Shown here in pieces: positions 12,189-24,843 of a stretch of DNA of 64,000 nt (its first letter is position 1; each line of letters starts with the position of its first letter). The position numbers and the translations under genes were made by a program. The stretch comes from Verpa conica. Its lineage: Eukaryota > Ascomycota > Pezizomycetes > Pezizales > Morchellaceae. The stretch spans positions 248,001 through 312,000 of the forward strand of contig JAUFSD010000024.1 in assembly GCA_033030425.1 (NCBI GenBank), read 5' to 3'. Below the pieces are notes generated by a model that was given only the letters and a program-made list of their open reading frames with translations, made no database searches and was not told the DNA's origin.

Positions 12189-13980
12189 ATTAATATCCCA
12201 TACACTGGTGCGTACAAAAGTACTATTGAATTTTCGAGGGGCTGAATAGGAGGCTTACTATACAAATATACATGCATACTACCAAACCTATGCATGGCTT
12301 TGTAGCCCCTATGAAAATACGGTAGTATTGTCCGCTTGAGGGTATATATAGCTGAGCTGTCCATACGGCGTCGATAGAAATATCTCTCCTAGAGCCCTAA
12401 ACGCGTTTAGTACACCTGGAAAGTATCGCTAGGGGGTTCTTATTGTCCAAAGAGAGGGTAGAATAGGTGTGAGATGTCTCTTGGTTACTTTACTAGATGA
12501 GTAGCCAGCGTTCTTACCTGAAGGATTAGGGTTGAATGAATGAATAAATTAATCATAACCAGGGTTAGGGTTGATATGTGATGTATAGAGTGGGAATTGT
12601 GAGGCTTTGCACTGTGAAGGTTAGTCGTGTACCCTTTGTATGAACGGCTGACGCATGATTCGGCACTAGTTTATGCCAGATAATTAATCCTAATACCACA
12701 ATATTTGAAGGTTTATGGGTATTAGTAGAAGCTTGTAAAATGCATTGTTATTAGAACGACAGAAGTGCTAGTCCGCTGCTAGAAGATTGAAGATTGCGAA
12801 CGTGCCAGTGAATAAGGCTTACTGACGCAAAAAGCACAGACATAACTCATCTCCAATCCCCTTCAAAAACAAAAAGGAGTCAGCTGTCAATAAAAATCCA
12901 AACTGCAGTCACATGAGTAAATGTAGCGACAAATAGGCGTTCACGAAAGAAACACACCTACCCCTCCACCATCACAAACAATCACTCGAGGTTTACCACA
13001 TCACATCACAAGATCCACCATACCCTCGCTTGAATTAAGAACTACCTTGCTTCTCAACACCTGTTTCAAAAATCTACCGCGCTGGCATATTACGGGCCGA
13101 TGCCGGCGCCCATGTTTTCTTATGCAAGTAGTTTAGCGAAGTGCCCGCTAGCTGCAAGACAGGATTTCCGGGAACCCATACTCAGCTAGAGGACGACGAC
13201 CAGATAACAAAAATCGGGGTTTACTAGAGATCATCGGTGGAGGGATATGATATCCACATCTTAAACGTAGCGGGGTAAAAATAACCAGGTATTCTAACGA
13301 AGCAAGAAAGAAGAAAAAAAGGAAATATAGAAGGGGCCAATGTGCTTTCGGGGTTTGTATCGATAGGAGGAGAGGGCAGACTAGACGTTAGCGCGCAGCA
13401 GTCCGATAGGCAATTTTATAAGCTGAAGATGGTTGATGCGGCTGATCGTGAGACATGGCGCTTGGCCTGGCGGGTCTGTAGAAGATCTAGACGCCGGGAC
13501 TCGAGTGCGAATTGGGTAATGAGAGACCAGGGTGAGGTGGGGTAGGGTATAAGTAAAATGATTGTTCCTCGAATGGGTGAAGAGGAAAATGATATTATGT
13601 AGCCCTGTATGATAGAAGTAAGACGCTGCCAAAAGGCGTAGCCTTATAGCCAGGGTATGTTTCCCAAGGGCAGAGATGAGGGGAATGATTCAGATATGGA
13701 TACTGATAGAGGAGGGGAATTAAATCTACGGACGAGAGCATCTAATATGACGGTTCTCATGGGGGGGGATTCAGCTTCATAGAAAGTCGGCTTTATCACT
13801 GTTTCCCCGCAGCTGATGGGGCCATCCCATGCTAGATAGGAGAGGGGGAAAAGGGACAGCACCGGCAAGCGAGGATGCAAGGCGTTTTCACGTTGGGCCT
13901 TCGTCCTGGTTGGCGGGCTCTCCTCAAGATGCGGCTCTGAGGTGCCAAGGGAAATTGTTCCGACTTTCCAATTGTTGGCC

Positions 13981-14265
13981 TAGCAGCAGCACGCCCCTCT
14001 ATCATCCCCTCCCTCCTCTCTCTCCCCTCCTCTCTCCCCCCTCCTCTCTCCTACCCTCCCCTACCCTCCCATCCTCTCCACCCCCCCCCCCCACTCCCCT
14101 GAAGATAATTGCCCTTATATACATGTAGCCTCTCTCCCCCCCAAGGAATTGATGGCTAATTCATCATCTTCATCCTCATCCCCTTCATCCCTCTTACTTT
14201 CATCCCCCTCATCCTCACTATAACCATCACTATCATCATTACTCTCACTCTCACTCTCTGTCATT
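13981..14265 (+). promoter_or_regulatory. Pyrimidine-rich leader/promoter region of the HEM25 gene
   Basis: A long run of CTCCCC/TCTCCTC units (13990-14100) is followed by TCATCC/TCATCA units (14160-14250). It ends about 90 bases before the start codon of the carrier gene. CT-rich tracts immediately upstream of start sites are typical of fungal core promoters. No specific factor site is claimed. Confidence 0.35.
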
Positions 14266-14357
14266 CTGTTTTATTTAAGCTCAGCGAGATCCCCCACCCC
14301 CACTACAGGGAATAAACTCTGCAGGCAAGACAACCTATAACCTACCCCACCAACGCC

Positions 14358-15335
14358 ATGACATCCACATCCCTAACCGAGACTTCGGTCCCAAACACCC
14401 GCCCCGCTGCTGCTCCCGTACAAAGAAAAGCGTACACAAAATCCCACTTCCTCTCTGGTGGGGCCTCGGGTCTTCTCTCTGCAGTCCTTCTCCAACCCGC
14501 GGACCTTCTCAAAACCAGAATCCAACAAGCCCCTCCTAGTGGTTCTGCAACTGCTACCTTAATATCCACTATCCGTGGAATTGCTCGCTCAGATACTCCC
14601 ATCCGCTCACTATGGCGCGGCACTGTACCCTCTGCTCTCCGCACCGGTGTCGGTTCAGCAATCTATTTTTCGGCACTAAATACCGTTCGGTCGAGCGTTG
14701 CAAAAAGTAAGCTCCGACCTATACCCGGAGAAAACATTCGAGCATCCACTGCCTCTTCTGCACTCCCCGTACTCTCGCCGCTCGCAAATCTCCTTACCGG
14801 GGCTGCTACCAGGGCGGCAGTCGGGTATGTCGTAATGCCCATCACGATCATCAAAGTCCGCTACGAATCGTCAATGTACAAGTACACTTCGATGCTGCAA
14901 GCTGCCCGCGATATTGTGCGTGTCGAGGGCTTCCGCGGGTTCTTCTCTGGATGGGGTGCTACCGCTATCAGAGACGCTCCTTATGCCGGCCTGTATGTGC
15001 TGTTTTATGAGCACTCGAAAAAGACGCTTTCTAGGTTGTACTCGACGGGACGGAAAATGGATAATAGTATGGCGGCAATGATTAATACAGTCAGTGGTGC
15101 TGGAGCGGCCGCGTTGGCTACGACGATTACAAATCCGTTTGATACGCTCAAGACGAGGATCCAGGTTGACCCAGGCAGGTATAGGAATTTGTGGCATGCC
15201 GCTATGATTGTGGTCATGGAGGATTCGGGGAGGTTTAAGGGGAGGGCATTGTTCGATGGATTGGGTTTGAGGATTGCGAGGAAGGCTATTAGTAGTGCTG
15301 TTGTATGGGGTATATACGAAGGTTTGATCAGATAG
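14358..15335 (+). CDS. HEM25: Mitochondrial glycine transporter (SLC25A38/Hem25 family)
   Basis: The ORF is intronless, 325 residues, and has three mitochondrial-carrier repeats. The signature P-x-D/E-x-x-K/R motifs are visible as [12 protein letters not shown] (about residues 47-58), [13 protein letters not shown] (second repeat) and [12 protein letters not shown] (third repeat). The opening [19 protein letters not shown] and [21 protein letters not shown] are close to the SLC25A38/Hem25 pattern. The family imports glycine across the inner mitochondrial membrane for 5-aminolevulinate synthesis, the first step of haem biosynthesis. Length agrees with the family (about 300-330). The start is the first ATG of the frame, followed by a short Thr/Ala-rich N-terminus. 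It converges with the HD-domain gene at 15937-16797. Several opposite-strand open frames across it are shadows. Confidence 0.9.
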   Translation: MTSTSLTETSVPNTRPAAAPVQRKAYTKSHFLSGGASGLLSAVLLQPADLLKTRIQQAPPSGSATATLISTIRGIARSDTPIRSLWRGTVPSALRTGVGSAIYFSALNTVRSSVAKSKLRPIPGENIRASTASSALPVLSPLANLLTGAATRAAVGYVVMPITIIKVRYESSMYKYTSMLQAARDIVRVEGFRGFFSGWGATAIRDAPYAGLYVLFYEHSKKTLSRLYSTGRKMDNSMAAMINTVSGAGAAALATTITNPFDTLKTRIQVDPGRYRNLWHAAMIVVMEDSGRFKGRALFDGLGLRIARKAISSAVVWGIYEGLIR

Positions 15336-15936
15336 TTTATTTGTTTATTTTATTGGGTTTATTGAATAAAAGGTGGTGAATCTGTAAATATTTAGTATGG
15401 AGTGAAGGTTGTCTCTATGCTTATTCTTATGTCTGATTTTTGGCATTATTTGCCTTATATTAGGGTTGTTTTTATTGTTATTCATATTTTTATTGGATGG
15501 GTTAACGAATAAACTGTTGCAATTACCACAAGAACAAAACGTGGCAGAGTCGTCAATGCTTCTAGTGTAAGGAATTATTAGGTTGTTTCAGCTAATTCCC
15601 TAAATCTAGAACAATCGCCCTACAATTTATATACGCAGGGGACTTAAGAAAATAAGAGTAATGAGTCTAACACCTAAGGCCTCTATATTATTATCCGCTG
15701 TACTATCTTTCGAGACATTAGAAAGACTGTGGCTTTTTCTATGACTAAAAGGCTAGGATTAGGCATGTCTTAAAAAAAATCTTTTTGGCAAGAATGAGCT
15801 CTATCGAGTGAGATACTATGACTACACCAGAATTCTTGACATGTAAATTCATAGAAAACACAATACCACCAAACATTCCAAAAAGCTGTTTATTCCCTAA
15901 TACCGACTATAACATACATCTCCGCACAGCACAGGA
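15336..15936. other. Convergent intergenic region
   Basis: AT-rich 3' flanks of the carrier gene (+) and the HD-domain gene (-). TTGAATAAAAGG just after the carrier stop (about 15361) resembles a polyadenylation signal. Nothing else is recognised. Confidence 0.45.
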
Positions 15937-16797
15937 TCAATCAATCTCATACCTCTCCATCAACTTATTCTCCAACACCCCTTTCGGAAAATCACTTTCT
16001 CCCAAAGCCGTAGTATGCGACCATGGCTTCTGCCTATTCTCCTCTCTAATCGTCGCCGCAAAGCAAGAGCTCCACTTCTTCCTCGGATACGCCGCTACCA
16101 CATCATCGATAGTCCCTCGATGGACCAACTCTGGATTCAGACCAATATTATCTAACACACACAATTAGCACACATACATCTCCTCCTAGGGCAGGCGGGC
16201 GGGCGGGTGGGCAAAAAAAAAAAAGACAAATCCCCATACCAAAAACAGTAGCCAATTGAACCAACAACCCCAACTCAGTAATCATCCCAGTAGTGCCCAA
16301 ATCCTGATGTCTAATAACGGCCTCAGCCACAGCTTCGGCCAGCTCCACATCATCACCGACCAACAACTCCCTCGCGAGAAGTCCTCCATAAAATTCAAAC
16401 GACATCTTCGTGGCTGACATGTTCTTCTCGGTTGTTCCAATGTCGTGTAGGAGCGCTGTGAGAAGGTAGGTTTCGGCTGAAAGTTCCCATTGTGGGAATT
16501 GTTGCTGTTGTATAGCTCGTCCGAAGTAGTAGACGCGCATAGAACTATCGAGAGGGGGGGGGGGGATAGTTAGTTAGTTCTTATCTACAAGAGGAGTAGA
16601 GAGGGGAGGGAATATTACTGGTTAAATGTTTCTTCTCGGAGTTCACGCTTCGCGTACTCGAGGACTTTCTTGGCGAGTGGTGAGTCTGGGAGTGCGATAT
16701 CGCTTACTAACAGTGGAATTGGCTCTTTGATGTATTTTTGGCCGTTAAGTATGACGCTAAAGTCGCGTGAATGTGCTGTGAACCCGTGTTTACTCAT
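15937..16797 (-). CDS. HD-domain hydrolase, cyanamide hydratase-like
   Basis: Three exons are joined: 16797..16619, 16544..16240 and 16151..15937, giving 232 residues. Introns are 74 and 88 bases. The first intron contains the C-run at 16552-16564; the second contains an A-run and GCGGGCGG repeats. Splicing creates NHSMRVYYFGRAI and QLATVFDNIGLNPELV, both continuous with the family. HD-superfamily metal ligands are visible: the His of NHS, the HD pair in LLHDIG, and RHQDLG. The C-terminal blocks AYPRKKWSSCFAATI and PWSHTT are characteristic of fungal cyanamide hydratase/DDI2-like proteins. Known members hydrate cyanamide to urea, but many fungal paralogues have no tested substrate, so the substrate is not assigned. 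The second splice places the D of FDNIG exactly on the junction. Confidence 0.85.
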
Positions 16798-18068
16798 TTT
16801 CTCTATATATATATCTTCCTCTTTTTTGAATATCGGTTTATTTGGATGTATGAGTATTGTAGAGTAGCGTAGTGTAGTGTAGTGTAGTGTAGTGTAGTGT
16901 AGAGTAGTGTATTGCAGTGTAGAGTAGTGTAGAGTAGTGTAGCGAGTGCGGAATAGCGGGCTTTATTTATCCCGTAGAACTTTAATAATGACAGATACCA
17001 AACGTAAGCTGACAAGGAATAGCACTAGTAGCTGTAGTAATAGTAATAAGTGTCGCGGAATCATCGGGGAGAGAAAATAGATGGAGAGTGAGAAAGGTGT
17101 GTAGATTGAACGGGGGTAAGCTGTGTATCATCGCTCAGGTACATCTCCGCGGGATAAAAAGCAAAAGGCTTTCGTCGCTGGTAGAGGAAACTCTAGGCAA
17201 CGGGCGGATGTGAAACGATTACTTGCATAGAGTTAAAAACCCCGCAAAAAAAAATAAACATTCTTTATATTACTGTCAACTAATGAGACTGTCTTGAATG
17301 ACGGAATACACCTTATCGCGGGAGAGAATATCATTGAAGTGCTGTTGAGGTGCCTAAACGGGTTATGTATCTTGTCAAGTTATACGTTACCTTTAAGAAA
17401 CCATTGGAAATAGACGGAAAACCTATTTCACGTTTGCATCCCTGCCAGTGCAAGGGAATAGCGTACTAAGATCTATCCGCAGTGCATTGTAATTATATAG
17501 TTCTAGAACACATCCATGAGACTTGGCATTGCCTCTAATTACTAACTATATTCGGTTCATTTTCAAGTAATAACTAATCTTCCAAACCTGAACCATACCC
17601 CCACCCCACAAAACACATATTGTTTAAATATTCTCGAAAAGTAACCTTAACCCAGTACAGTATTATTGACCTATTTTATTGGGGGCGAAAATGAAGGGGA
17701 TGCAATCCCTAGAATAATGCTCGTAAAACTTTAAAAGAAAGATATAAATGAAGGGTGGGTCATTACAAAGGAGGGATATAAAACACTAAAGAAAACATAG
17801 AACCCCAATGATCAAATAATAAGGCTAGAGAATAAGAGATAAGCCATCATGTACACTAACCCGGGAAAACTTATGTATGTAATGTATATAGGAGACTTTG
17901 TAGAAGGAGTTCTCAGAGATACATGGGGAGTTTTTTTTTTGAGTTTCCAGTCTCTTTTTGACCCCAGATCACCGCCAAATTGCCCTCGTGTATCCCCGTG
18001 CCACTCTAAAGAAACGTCATCACACAAATTCCGTTATTAATTAGTTTTTTTTAGTTAGAAACAACAGA
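16798..18068. other. Intergenic region with TAGTG microsatellite
   Basis: It spans the promoter side of the HD-domain gene and the 3' side of the Ca2+-ATPase. It holds a GTGTA/TAGTG pentanucleotide tract (about 16862-16943) only 65 bases upstream of the HD gene's start codon, and otherwise AT-rich sequence with no gene seen. Confidence 0.45.
16862..16943. repeat. (TAGTG)n pentanucleotide microsatellite
   Basis: At least six consecutive perfect GTGTA units (16871-16901) are followed by interrupted GTAGA/GTGTA units. The tract sits in the promoter of the cyanamide hydratase-like gene, so length changes could affect its expression; that is an inference. Confidence 0.85.
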
Positions 18069-21000
18069 TTAGAGCCTCGGAGGTGCCAGACTCGATGGCT
18101 CAGGTGAGAGCTCCGGATGTTGACTTGGGGGTTGGGGCGCCCCAGGAACTGGCGGGTTCTCTCTGATAATTTGGTCATTCGGATCAGTCCCCGGGTGTAC
18201 AGAAACACCCTCCTGGGCCTCGAGATCCGCCCCACGCGCAACAGGGAACTTGATACCCTCCGCAGGTCTCTCAACTGGTGACCAACCACCAATACTACCA
18301 GCAACAATTGATGGCACCATAGCAGCAGCAGCAAAGGCCGAGTTTGACCTTGACCTTCTGCGGCGATGAGAGCTTGGTGATGGTGGTGCGATACCTTCGG
18401 GGTGATCTCCTGCTGGGGTTACGGGGATATCTGGCTTCGATCCTCCGGCGCGGAAGATGTGCGAGAGATTCTGCTTCATGTTCTGGCGGCGGAATTTGAG
18501 TTGGTTGAGACGTCCACCACGGACCATCTTCAAGAAGGTGAGTTCTTCGCGGATGTCCTCAATACCCTGGTTCCACTGGAAACGATCTTCGTTTGAAACA
18601 TAGATATTCGGGTTAGATTTGCGGCTCATCCATTTGGGGACGATCTTTGCGACCAGTTCGTCTGGGACCAATCGGATAACCACTGCAACCGGAATAGAGA
18701 TTGCCCCAAGAATGAGCGAGATACCCCATTGCACGCCATTCAATGGCGTGATCTGGAAAGCTGCTCCCCCAACGAAAATGATCATAACCTGTCCTCCAAC
18801 CATGATAACATTGATTCCGATGAAGAACCAATTGTGTGTGATACCCTCAAAAATATTGAATTTGTTGTCAAGACGACGATTGCTATAGGTAATTAGTTAT
18901 GTTCCAGGAGAGAAAAGACAATCAAAACTAGCTTACTTGTACTGATTAAAAATTTGCATCCAAACAAAGGTGTTGAAAACCAAGGTCTTCATGTGATCAT
19001 CATTATAACCCAGCATGCCCTTACCAGCAAAGTTGAGAACGAAAGTAACGGCAAGCTGGTAGATAGCCTGGCCAAGGATCATCTTCCACATATTGATGGT
19101 AATTAGAGGAGCAGATTTAGGATCAGGTTTGCGGTCGAGAATGCTATGCGCTGGGGGATCAGTGGCTAAGGCAAGAGCAGCGAACGTATCCATAATCAGA
19201 TTGACCCATAGCAGTTGTACGGCTGACAAAACAGATGTCTGTTCCTTTGATGCGACAGCAGAAACGAAAGTGAGAAGTACAGCCGTGATGTTCACAGTTA
19301 TTTGAAACTATTTCACATGGTTAGTTATAAGAGTGGAATAGCTAGTGAGTAAGGTGCTCCTTACCTGTAAAAACTTCTTGACGGCATCATTGACAGCTCT
19401 TCCCCACATGATAGCCTTGACGATACTAGAGAAATTGTCGTCCATCAAAATGATCGAGGACGCTTCCTTAGCAACCTCGGTTCCTGCAATACCCATTGAG
19501 AACCCAACATCCGCCATTTTCAGGGCGGGGCCGTCATTTGTCCCATCACCAGTAACTGCAACAGTCTCGCCCAATTCCTTCAATCTACGGACAAGAATCC
19601 TCTTATCCTCAGGACTAGATCGAGCAAGAACTTGCAACCTTGGAATGATTTGATCCATCTGAGCCTTAGAAAGCTGCCTAAACTTTGGCCCTTCCATGAC
19701 AATACCCCCAGGGGTGTAGATACCACATTCAGTAGCAATTGCCCTTGCAGTCATCAAATTATCACCAGTAACCATGCGGACAAAAACACCAGCATTTTGA
19801 CACTCAGAAACAGCCTCCGGGACACCATCACGAAGAGGATCCTGAATTCCAACAATACTCAAAAAGATCATGTCATCAAAAATATCATCAAATTCAGCCT
19901 GTCGGGGGTCGTCTTCCATAGTGCGTGCGTTGGGGGGTGGCCATGAAGGGAAGTCGCGGTAAACCATTCCGATGGTACGTAGAGAGCGGTTGGCATAAGC
20001 ATCGATAATCTGATTCAAGGAGTTCATATTCTCCTCGGTGAGTCTGCTTTCGGTAACGGTAGAAGTAGGGTTGTTGAGAATGCGAGTACATTTCTGCAAA
20101 AGAATCTCAGATGCGCCTTTGATAAACATGCGGTATTGTCCATTTTGCAATTTGATAACTGCTCCCATACACTTCCTCCCAGAGTCGAAGGGAATGAGCT
20201 GCGCAATGGTTGCGTTGGCGCGTTCCTCGGCGATAGGACCCATACCCAAATGATCCCGTGCAAATCCAAGCAGTGCCGTTTCTGTTTTAGACCCAATAAA
20301 GGTCATTTTTCCATCTTCCTCCCCTTCAAAGGCGGTAGAATTGATAGCAATTGAGTCGACAAGGAGGGCTTTAACTTCGGAAGACAAGATTGAGGCAAAC
20401 TCGTTCATTGAAATATCCTCCATTGGCCTGTCATCGACATCCTTTGACTCTTCCCCAGCGGCAGGCCCCGAAACCTTTGCGCCAAATCGACAAGCTGTTC
20501 CTAAAGTTCCAACAACGACAGACATCTTATTTTGAGTTAATGTACCAGTTTTATCAGAGCAGATAGTTGTCGCGTTTCCCATTGTTTCGCAAGCACGTAA
20601 AACACGGACAAGATTGTTATCCTTCAACATGCGGGTAGTAGCAAAAGCAAGAGCAAGAGTTACAGCCAAGGGTAATCCTTCAGGAACGGCAACAACAACA
20701 ACCGTAATTGACGTAATAAGAATACGCATGAAGTCCTGTCCTTTCTGAGACGGTGTATCAGGGTTGCCAGGGAGATCGGCAAGGAACCGGATGAAGAGAA
20801 CAATGAAAAGCAGAAGGGCAGAGCTATTTGGATAGTTAGAATAAACCTTCTCCCTTACATCAGTAGAACTTGACTTACGCTCCACCAAGCTTAGCGATAG
20901 CCTCGGCAAGGTTATTCAATTTCATCTGGAGAGGTGTAGCCTCGGCGTCCTCTCTCAAGGCCATCATTGTCTTTCCAAAGCTGCTGTGAATTCCAACACT

Positions 21001-22345
21001 AGTAATCATATAAGTACCTACACCTTCCAGTACCTTGGCACCAGAGATAATGAAACAGTCCATTTTATGGTAGTTCGAAGCTCCTGCCTCCATTTGGGCG
21101 AAAACCTCATCACCAGAAACCTTTCTCATTTGGTCAGATTCACCGGTTGCAGATGACTCATCGCACTTCACGTTGTGGCCTGAGATAAAAATACCATCGG
21201 CAGGAATCATATCTCCAGGCTCGAGATGGCAGACATCACCGACAAGTAAATCATAAACCGAAATCTGAAGGGATCTACCAGACCGGATGACCTTGACTAC
21301 ACGATTTTCTTTCTACAGAGAAAATATTGTTCGTTAATAAGGCTAAAGATCCAATTATGCTAGAAGGCTACAATTACCTTTTTGTTCAGTTTGACGAATT
21401 GTCTTTCTTTTTGATAGTCGTTCATAGCCCCAACGATGACCACAATGGCAATGGCAACGATAATAGCAACACCTTCAACCCAATCAAGTTTTGCTTCACC
21501 TGGTTCGTGGGTACCACCAAAAGTCTGGTACAGCCCCAATGCTAGAGAAATTACTGCCGCACCGGATAGTAGAAGCAACACCTTATCCATTAGAGCAATC
21601 CACATCAATGCCCAAATACTTTTAATCTTCTTTTCCGGAAGACGATTGTCACAGAAGACCCTGATTCTGTCTGAGAAAGTATCTTTTGGTAGGCCAGCAA
21701 GGGTGTTGGCATCATTGGTAGCTGTTGGTACTAGAGGAGTTTGTTCCTTAGACTGCCCACTGGCTCCATGAGCAGACCTAACTGCTTGCTCAAATGTTAT
21801 TTGTCCGTCAAGTTTAGTCTCGTCTAAACTCAAACCAGCAACTCTGTCAGTCCTCAGTCCAACCTCCAACCCCTTTATCCCACCCAGTGCCTTGAAAGCG
21901 CCATGACTCTTCGGGTTGAATAGTTTCCCTAGTTGTCCAGGTGAAAAGGCAAACACATTATTTTCAACAATGAATTCCTCCTCATGTCCAGCATCAGGCT
22001 TCAGCGGATCTTCATCTTCATGTGTTGACTTAGCGTCAGTATTCGTGGTAGGTGGTGCAACCAAGGTTTCTCCCCCATCTGATGGAGTATCAATTGAGTT
22101 CCCGCGAGATGTCCCGGGCACTGATAGGAACGCGCTTTGTTCTTTAAGATATGGCTCAGAGTTCTTGCGGGGCTTAGCAGGCATAGGCTGCAGGGGGGGG
22201 ATAGGCAACAGTCAGCAAACAAACAAGACAAAAGCAAAAGAGAAGCGTGAGAACAGCGTGAGAGCAGCGGATAACCAACCGAAGGATCAAGCCCGGAGGT
22301 ATTGCCAGAGTCTGGTGTTCGTGAAGGATCGTTTTTGCTAGCCAT
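18069..22345 (-). CDS. PMC1: P-type Ca2+-ATPase, vacuolar PMC1-like
   Basis: Six exons: 22345..22280, 22187..21378, 21312..20879, 20823..19365, 19307..18937 and 18882..18069, joined by five introns of 54-92 bases. The product has 1317 residues. Visible motifs in order: a Ser/Thr-rich N-terminus; KDTFSDRIRVFCDNRLP before TM1; the actuator-domain TGES; VAVPEGLPLAV in TM4 (Glu in the Ca2+ site, about residue 485); the phosphorylated Asp in CSDKTGTLT (about residue 527); MVTGDN; GDGTNDGPAL in the hinge; and NLIMDTFAALALATD in TM6 (Asn and Asp Ca2+ ligands). This is the plasma-membrane/PMCA subclass, which in fungi sits on the vacuole and clears cytosolic Ca2+. The C-terminal tail of about 200 residues carries a basic RRRRSRS patch and a Pro-rich end. 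The N-terminus before TM1 is also long. Both are candidate regulatory regions. Confidence 0.9.
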
Positions 22346-24719
22346 CTTGCAAAAGCAACAAGGCTGAGAGAAAATCGATCAGCGAACCTCGATTATAGAG
22401 TACTTTTGAGTGGCGAGCGAAAGTCAATAGCAGCTGAAGTGGCCCCTAGATAGATTTTATGATTTGTAGCTTCACGCTTTGCTAGAGGTCTTTATGAGAG
22501 ACCATCAAGAGTGAATGAAGTGGCAAATGCAGGAGTGACGAGGGTTATCCAGCAAGAGAATGACAGACAAGTTTGTTGAAGGAAGCAGGCTGATGTAGGA
22601 GGGGGGGTGGGAAATAGAGTGGATGAATGGCTACACACCCTCGGGCTTTGTTGGCGGCCCAGCTCAGGCTCCCAGAAATTCTATTAGCTCACCTTTCTTC
22701 TTCTGAAAGAGAATGCAATGTGTTGAAGTTGGGATTGAGTGGACTGGAGGCCAAATTTCTAGCGCACACAGCCTTCTCCCACACACCCTAGGTTACTCCC
22801 GCAAGAATCCACCACTGGGCAGGAAGAAACCTGGTGGGTTTGTTTTCTCTTTTCTATGGCTGCCAGTGAAATGATGGGAAAATACCCAGCCCTTCATAAA
22901 AGATAAACTTCCAGTACCAGAGGTTTTAACAGGTTATCGCGGCGGCATTTTACTCTCTTTCGGGGGGAAAAGGAAATTTTGATGGAGTGCACAGCCTGCT
23001 TGGTTCTCGATCTTTAGTTCGCATGTGCCTCCTTTTCAGCCAATCAGGGCTGAACAGTCTTTACAGATGCATCGACAGCTTGTAACGGCTACGCCCCTTC
23101 TCCCCCTAACGTTCGCTTAATCTCCCGGGAAGGGACGAGACGCACTAGTGGACAACTACACTTGCTATGGCAACAAACAAACATCAACAAACCTGAAGCG
23201 TCTAAATAAATTCAAACCAAGATACTTTACGAACCTAAGAAATGTCCTTTGAATTCCCGGGAAATTGATGTACCCCCGCCCAGAGGGAGGTTTGAAACAA
23301 TTTTGCCAAGACAGCGGAGGCTGCTCCGCGTCTTACAAAAAGGCAACTATAGCCCCTGGCCAATGAGATTATTGCGCCACGTAGCTGCGGCTTGGCAAAT
23401 AGTGCTCATCTCAACTGCACGAAGCCAGTTGAAAGCATCGAGTATTCCTTGAGAACATCGTAGGATCAACTGCACAGTGACATCAAGAATTGAGTAAGGG
23501 GTAATGACCCAATTGAGATGACGGAGATGAGAACGTCGTAAAAGAATATATATCAATGGGTGACAACCGACGAGAGGCATTAGCGAAATTATACACGCTT
23601 CGGGTTCAGCTAGAGATGAGAGATATAATATTTAGGACGAAGCTCTATTGGAGCTACATCTGACTTTTAAACCACCTCTTTCTAAAGCAGAAAGGGATCC
23701 CGCCAATTCCAATTTAGTACTAGTTAAGGATATCATCACTATTAAGTGGGATAATATTCTAGTCCATAACTTTCTACGAGGGAATTATAAAACTCCAAGA
23801 TACTTTACAGGTTACTCCGTGTACTACGGGAAACCTCCTTGTTTTGATACCGGTCCCGGAACACGTGGTTATAGATAAACATCTCATTTACAACCTTCAA
23901 CATTCCACAAATTTCTCGGCTCTCTTGGCTATATCCCAATTCCGGTTTTTCTACCATATGACCAGACTCTCATGTTTTTGTGAGGAGCAAACACCCAGCT
24001 TGGCACTCTAGTAGGGTAATAATACAAGTTTCAAAGACGAGATACAGTAGCACGCTGGCAAATATTAAAGTGTATATTCTATCAAGGTGTAAATTTCTAT
24101 AGACTATGATTAGGCAATAACTTTTGAGGCAGAAAACAAGTCTCAGGTGATGCAGGTCCCATGATGGCCTTCTTGAGAAATCTCGCATTTATTGGTTGGA
24201 ATCTACCCCGAGTAGAATACATGGTTCTTCCATAGCGCGGAGACCTGCCCAAGAATTTGCTAGATTCAATTAAGGTTGATTAGCCAGACGTTCCTATTGA
24301 ATACCAAATTAGTGATTATGCAAGGTACCACTTATGATATGGGTCTTATGTTTCTATATAGACCCAAATACAAATAAAGACACCTTATATTATAAACACT
24401 ATGAAACATTCAGGACCCGTTTCACGTCGTGGCTCCACGGTTTTATCTCAGATATCCCTAGAATTGAAAACATTAGCGTATATTTCTAACTTAATAGCCA
24501 AGCCTATCATTCTTTTATTCTATAGGGGCAATTCATAGTGATTAGAGGCTATAGTTGCATCTCCCACCATTACTATAGCTTAGATATCAGCTAGTTCTAT
24601 TTACAATAATACATGCCGGACAACTCTGTTTTCTATAGACTTACAGGGTATTTAGCCAAGGATCCCAAGTAAGATACCCAACCATGCAATATAGTGTTAG
24701 CACTAACCAATAGCTGAAC

Positions 24720-24843
24720 CCTACACCCTGTTGTTATACTATGCGTCCCTGCGCACCACCATCCAAAAGAAAAGAGAAGTCGGTGAAGTCTCCATGAGAT
24801 GCATTGCAGTGAATAGACCAGGTGGTACCTGAATCTATGACCC
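24720..24843 (-). mobile_element. Relic of a Ty1/Copia-type retrotransposon protease region
   Basis: On the minus strand one frame reads WVIDSGTTWSIHC and continues with SHGDFTDFSFLLDGG. The WVIDSGTT aspartic-protease active site followed by a His/Cys and an F-x-x-F pair is typical of Copia Gag-Pol proteases. A stop codon follows within a few residues of GGAQGRIV, so the copy is dead. No reverse transcriptase block or LTR could be delimited by eye. Confidence 0.45.

Larger units (their letters stand above)
6137..14357. other. Gene-poor 8 kb block of relic-like DNA
   Basis: No supportable protein gene is present. Open frames are under about 100 codons and have no domain signatures. Identified contents are the 5S rRNA copy (9028-9142), the MULE-like MITE (10397-11008) and short TTAGGG-type motifs (8743-8753, 12174-12188, 12561-12573). 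A strongly pyrimidine-rich stretch (13981-14100), then TCATCC-type repeats (14160-14265), lie directly upstream of the carrier gene and may be part of its promoter or leader. Confidence 0.5.

Noticed and set aside
14342..14644. 100-codon minus-strand open frame
   Set aside because: Shadow of the HEM25 coding sequence, which has three clear carrier motifs.
23648..23878. 76-codon plus-strand open frame
   Set aside because: No recognisable domain; it sits in DNA that looks like decayed retroelement and has no splice partner.
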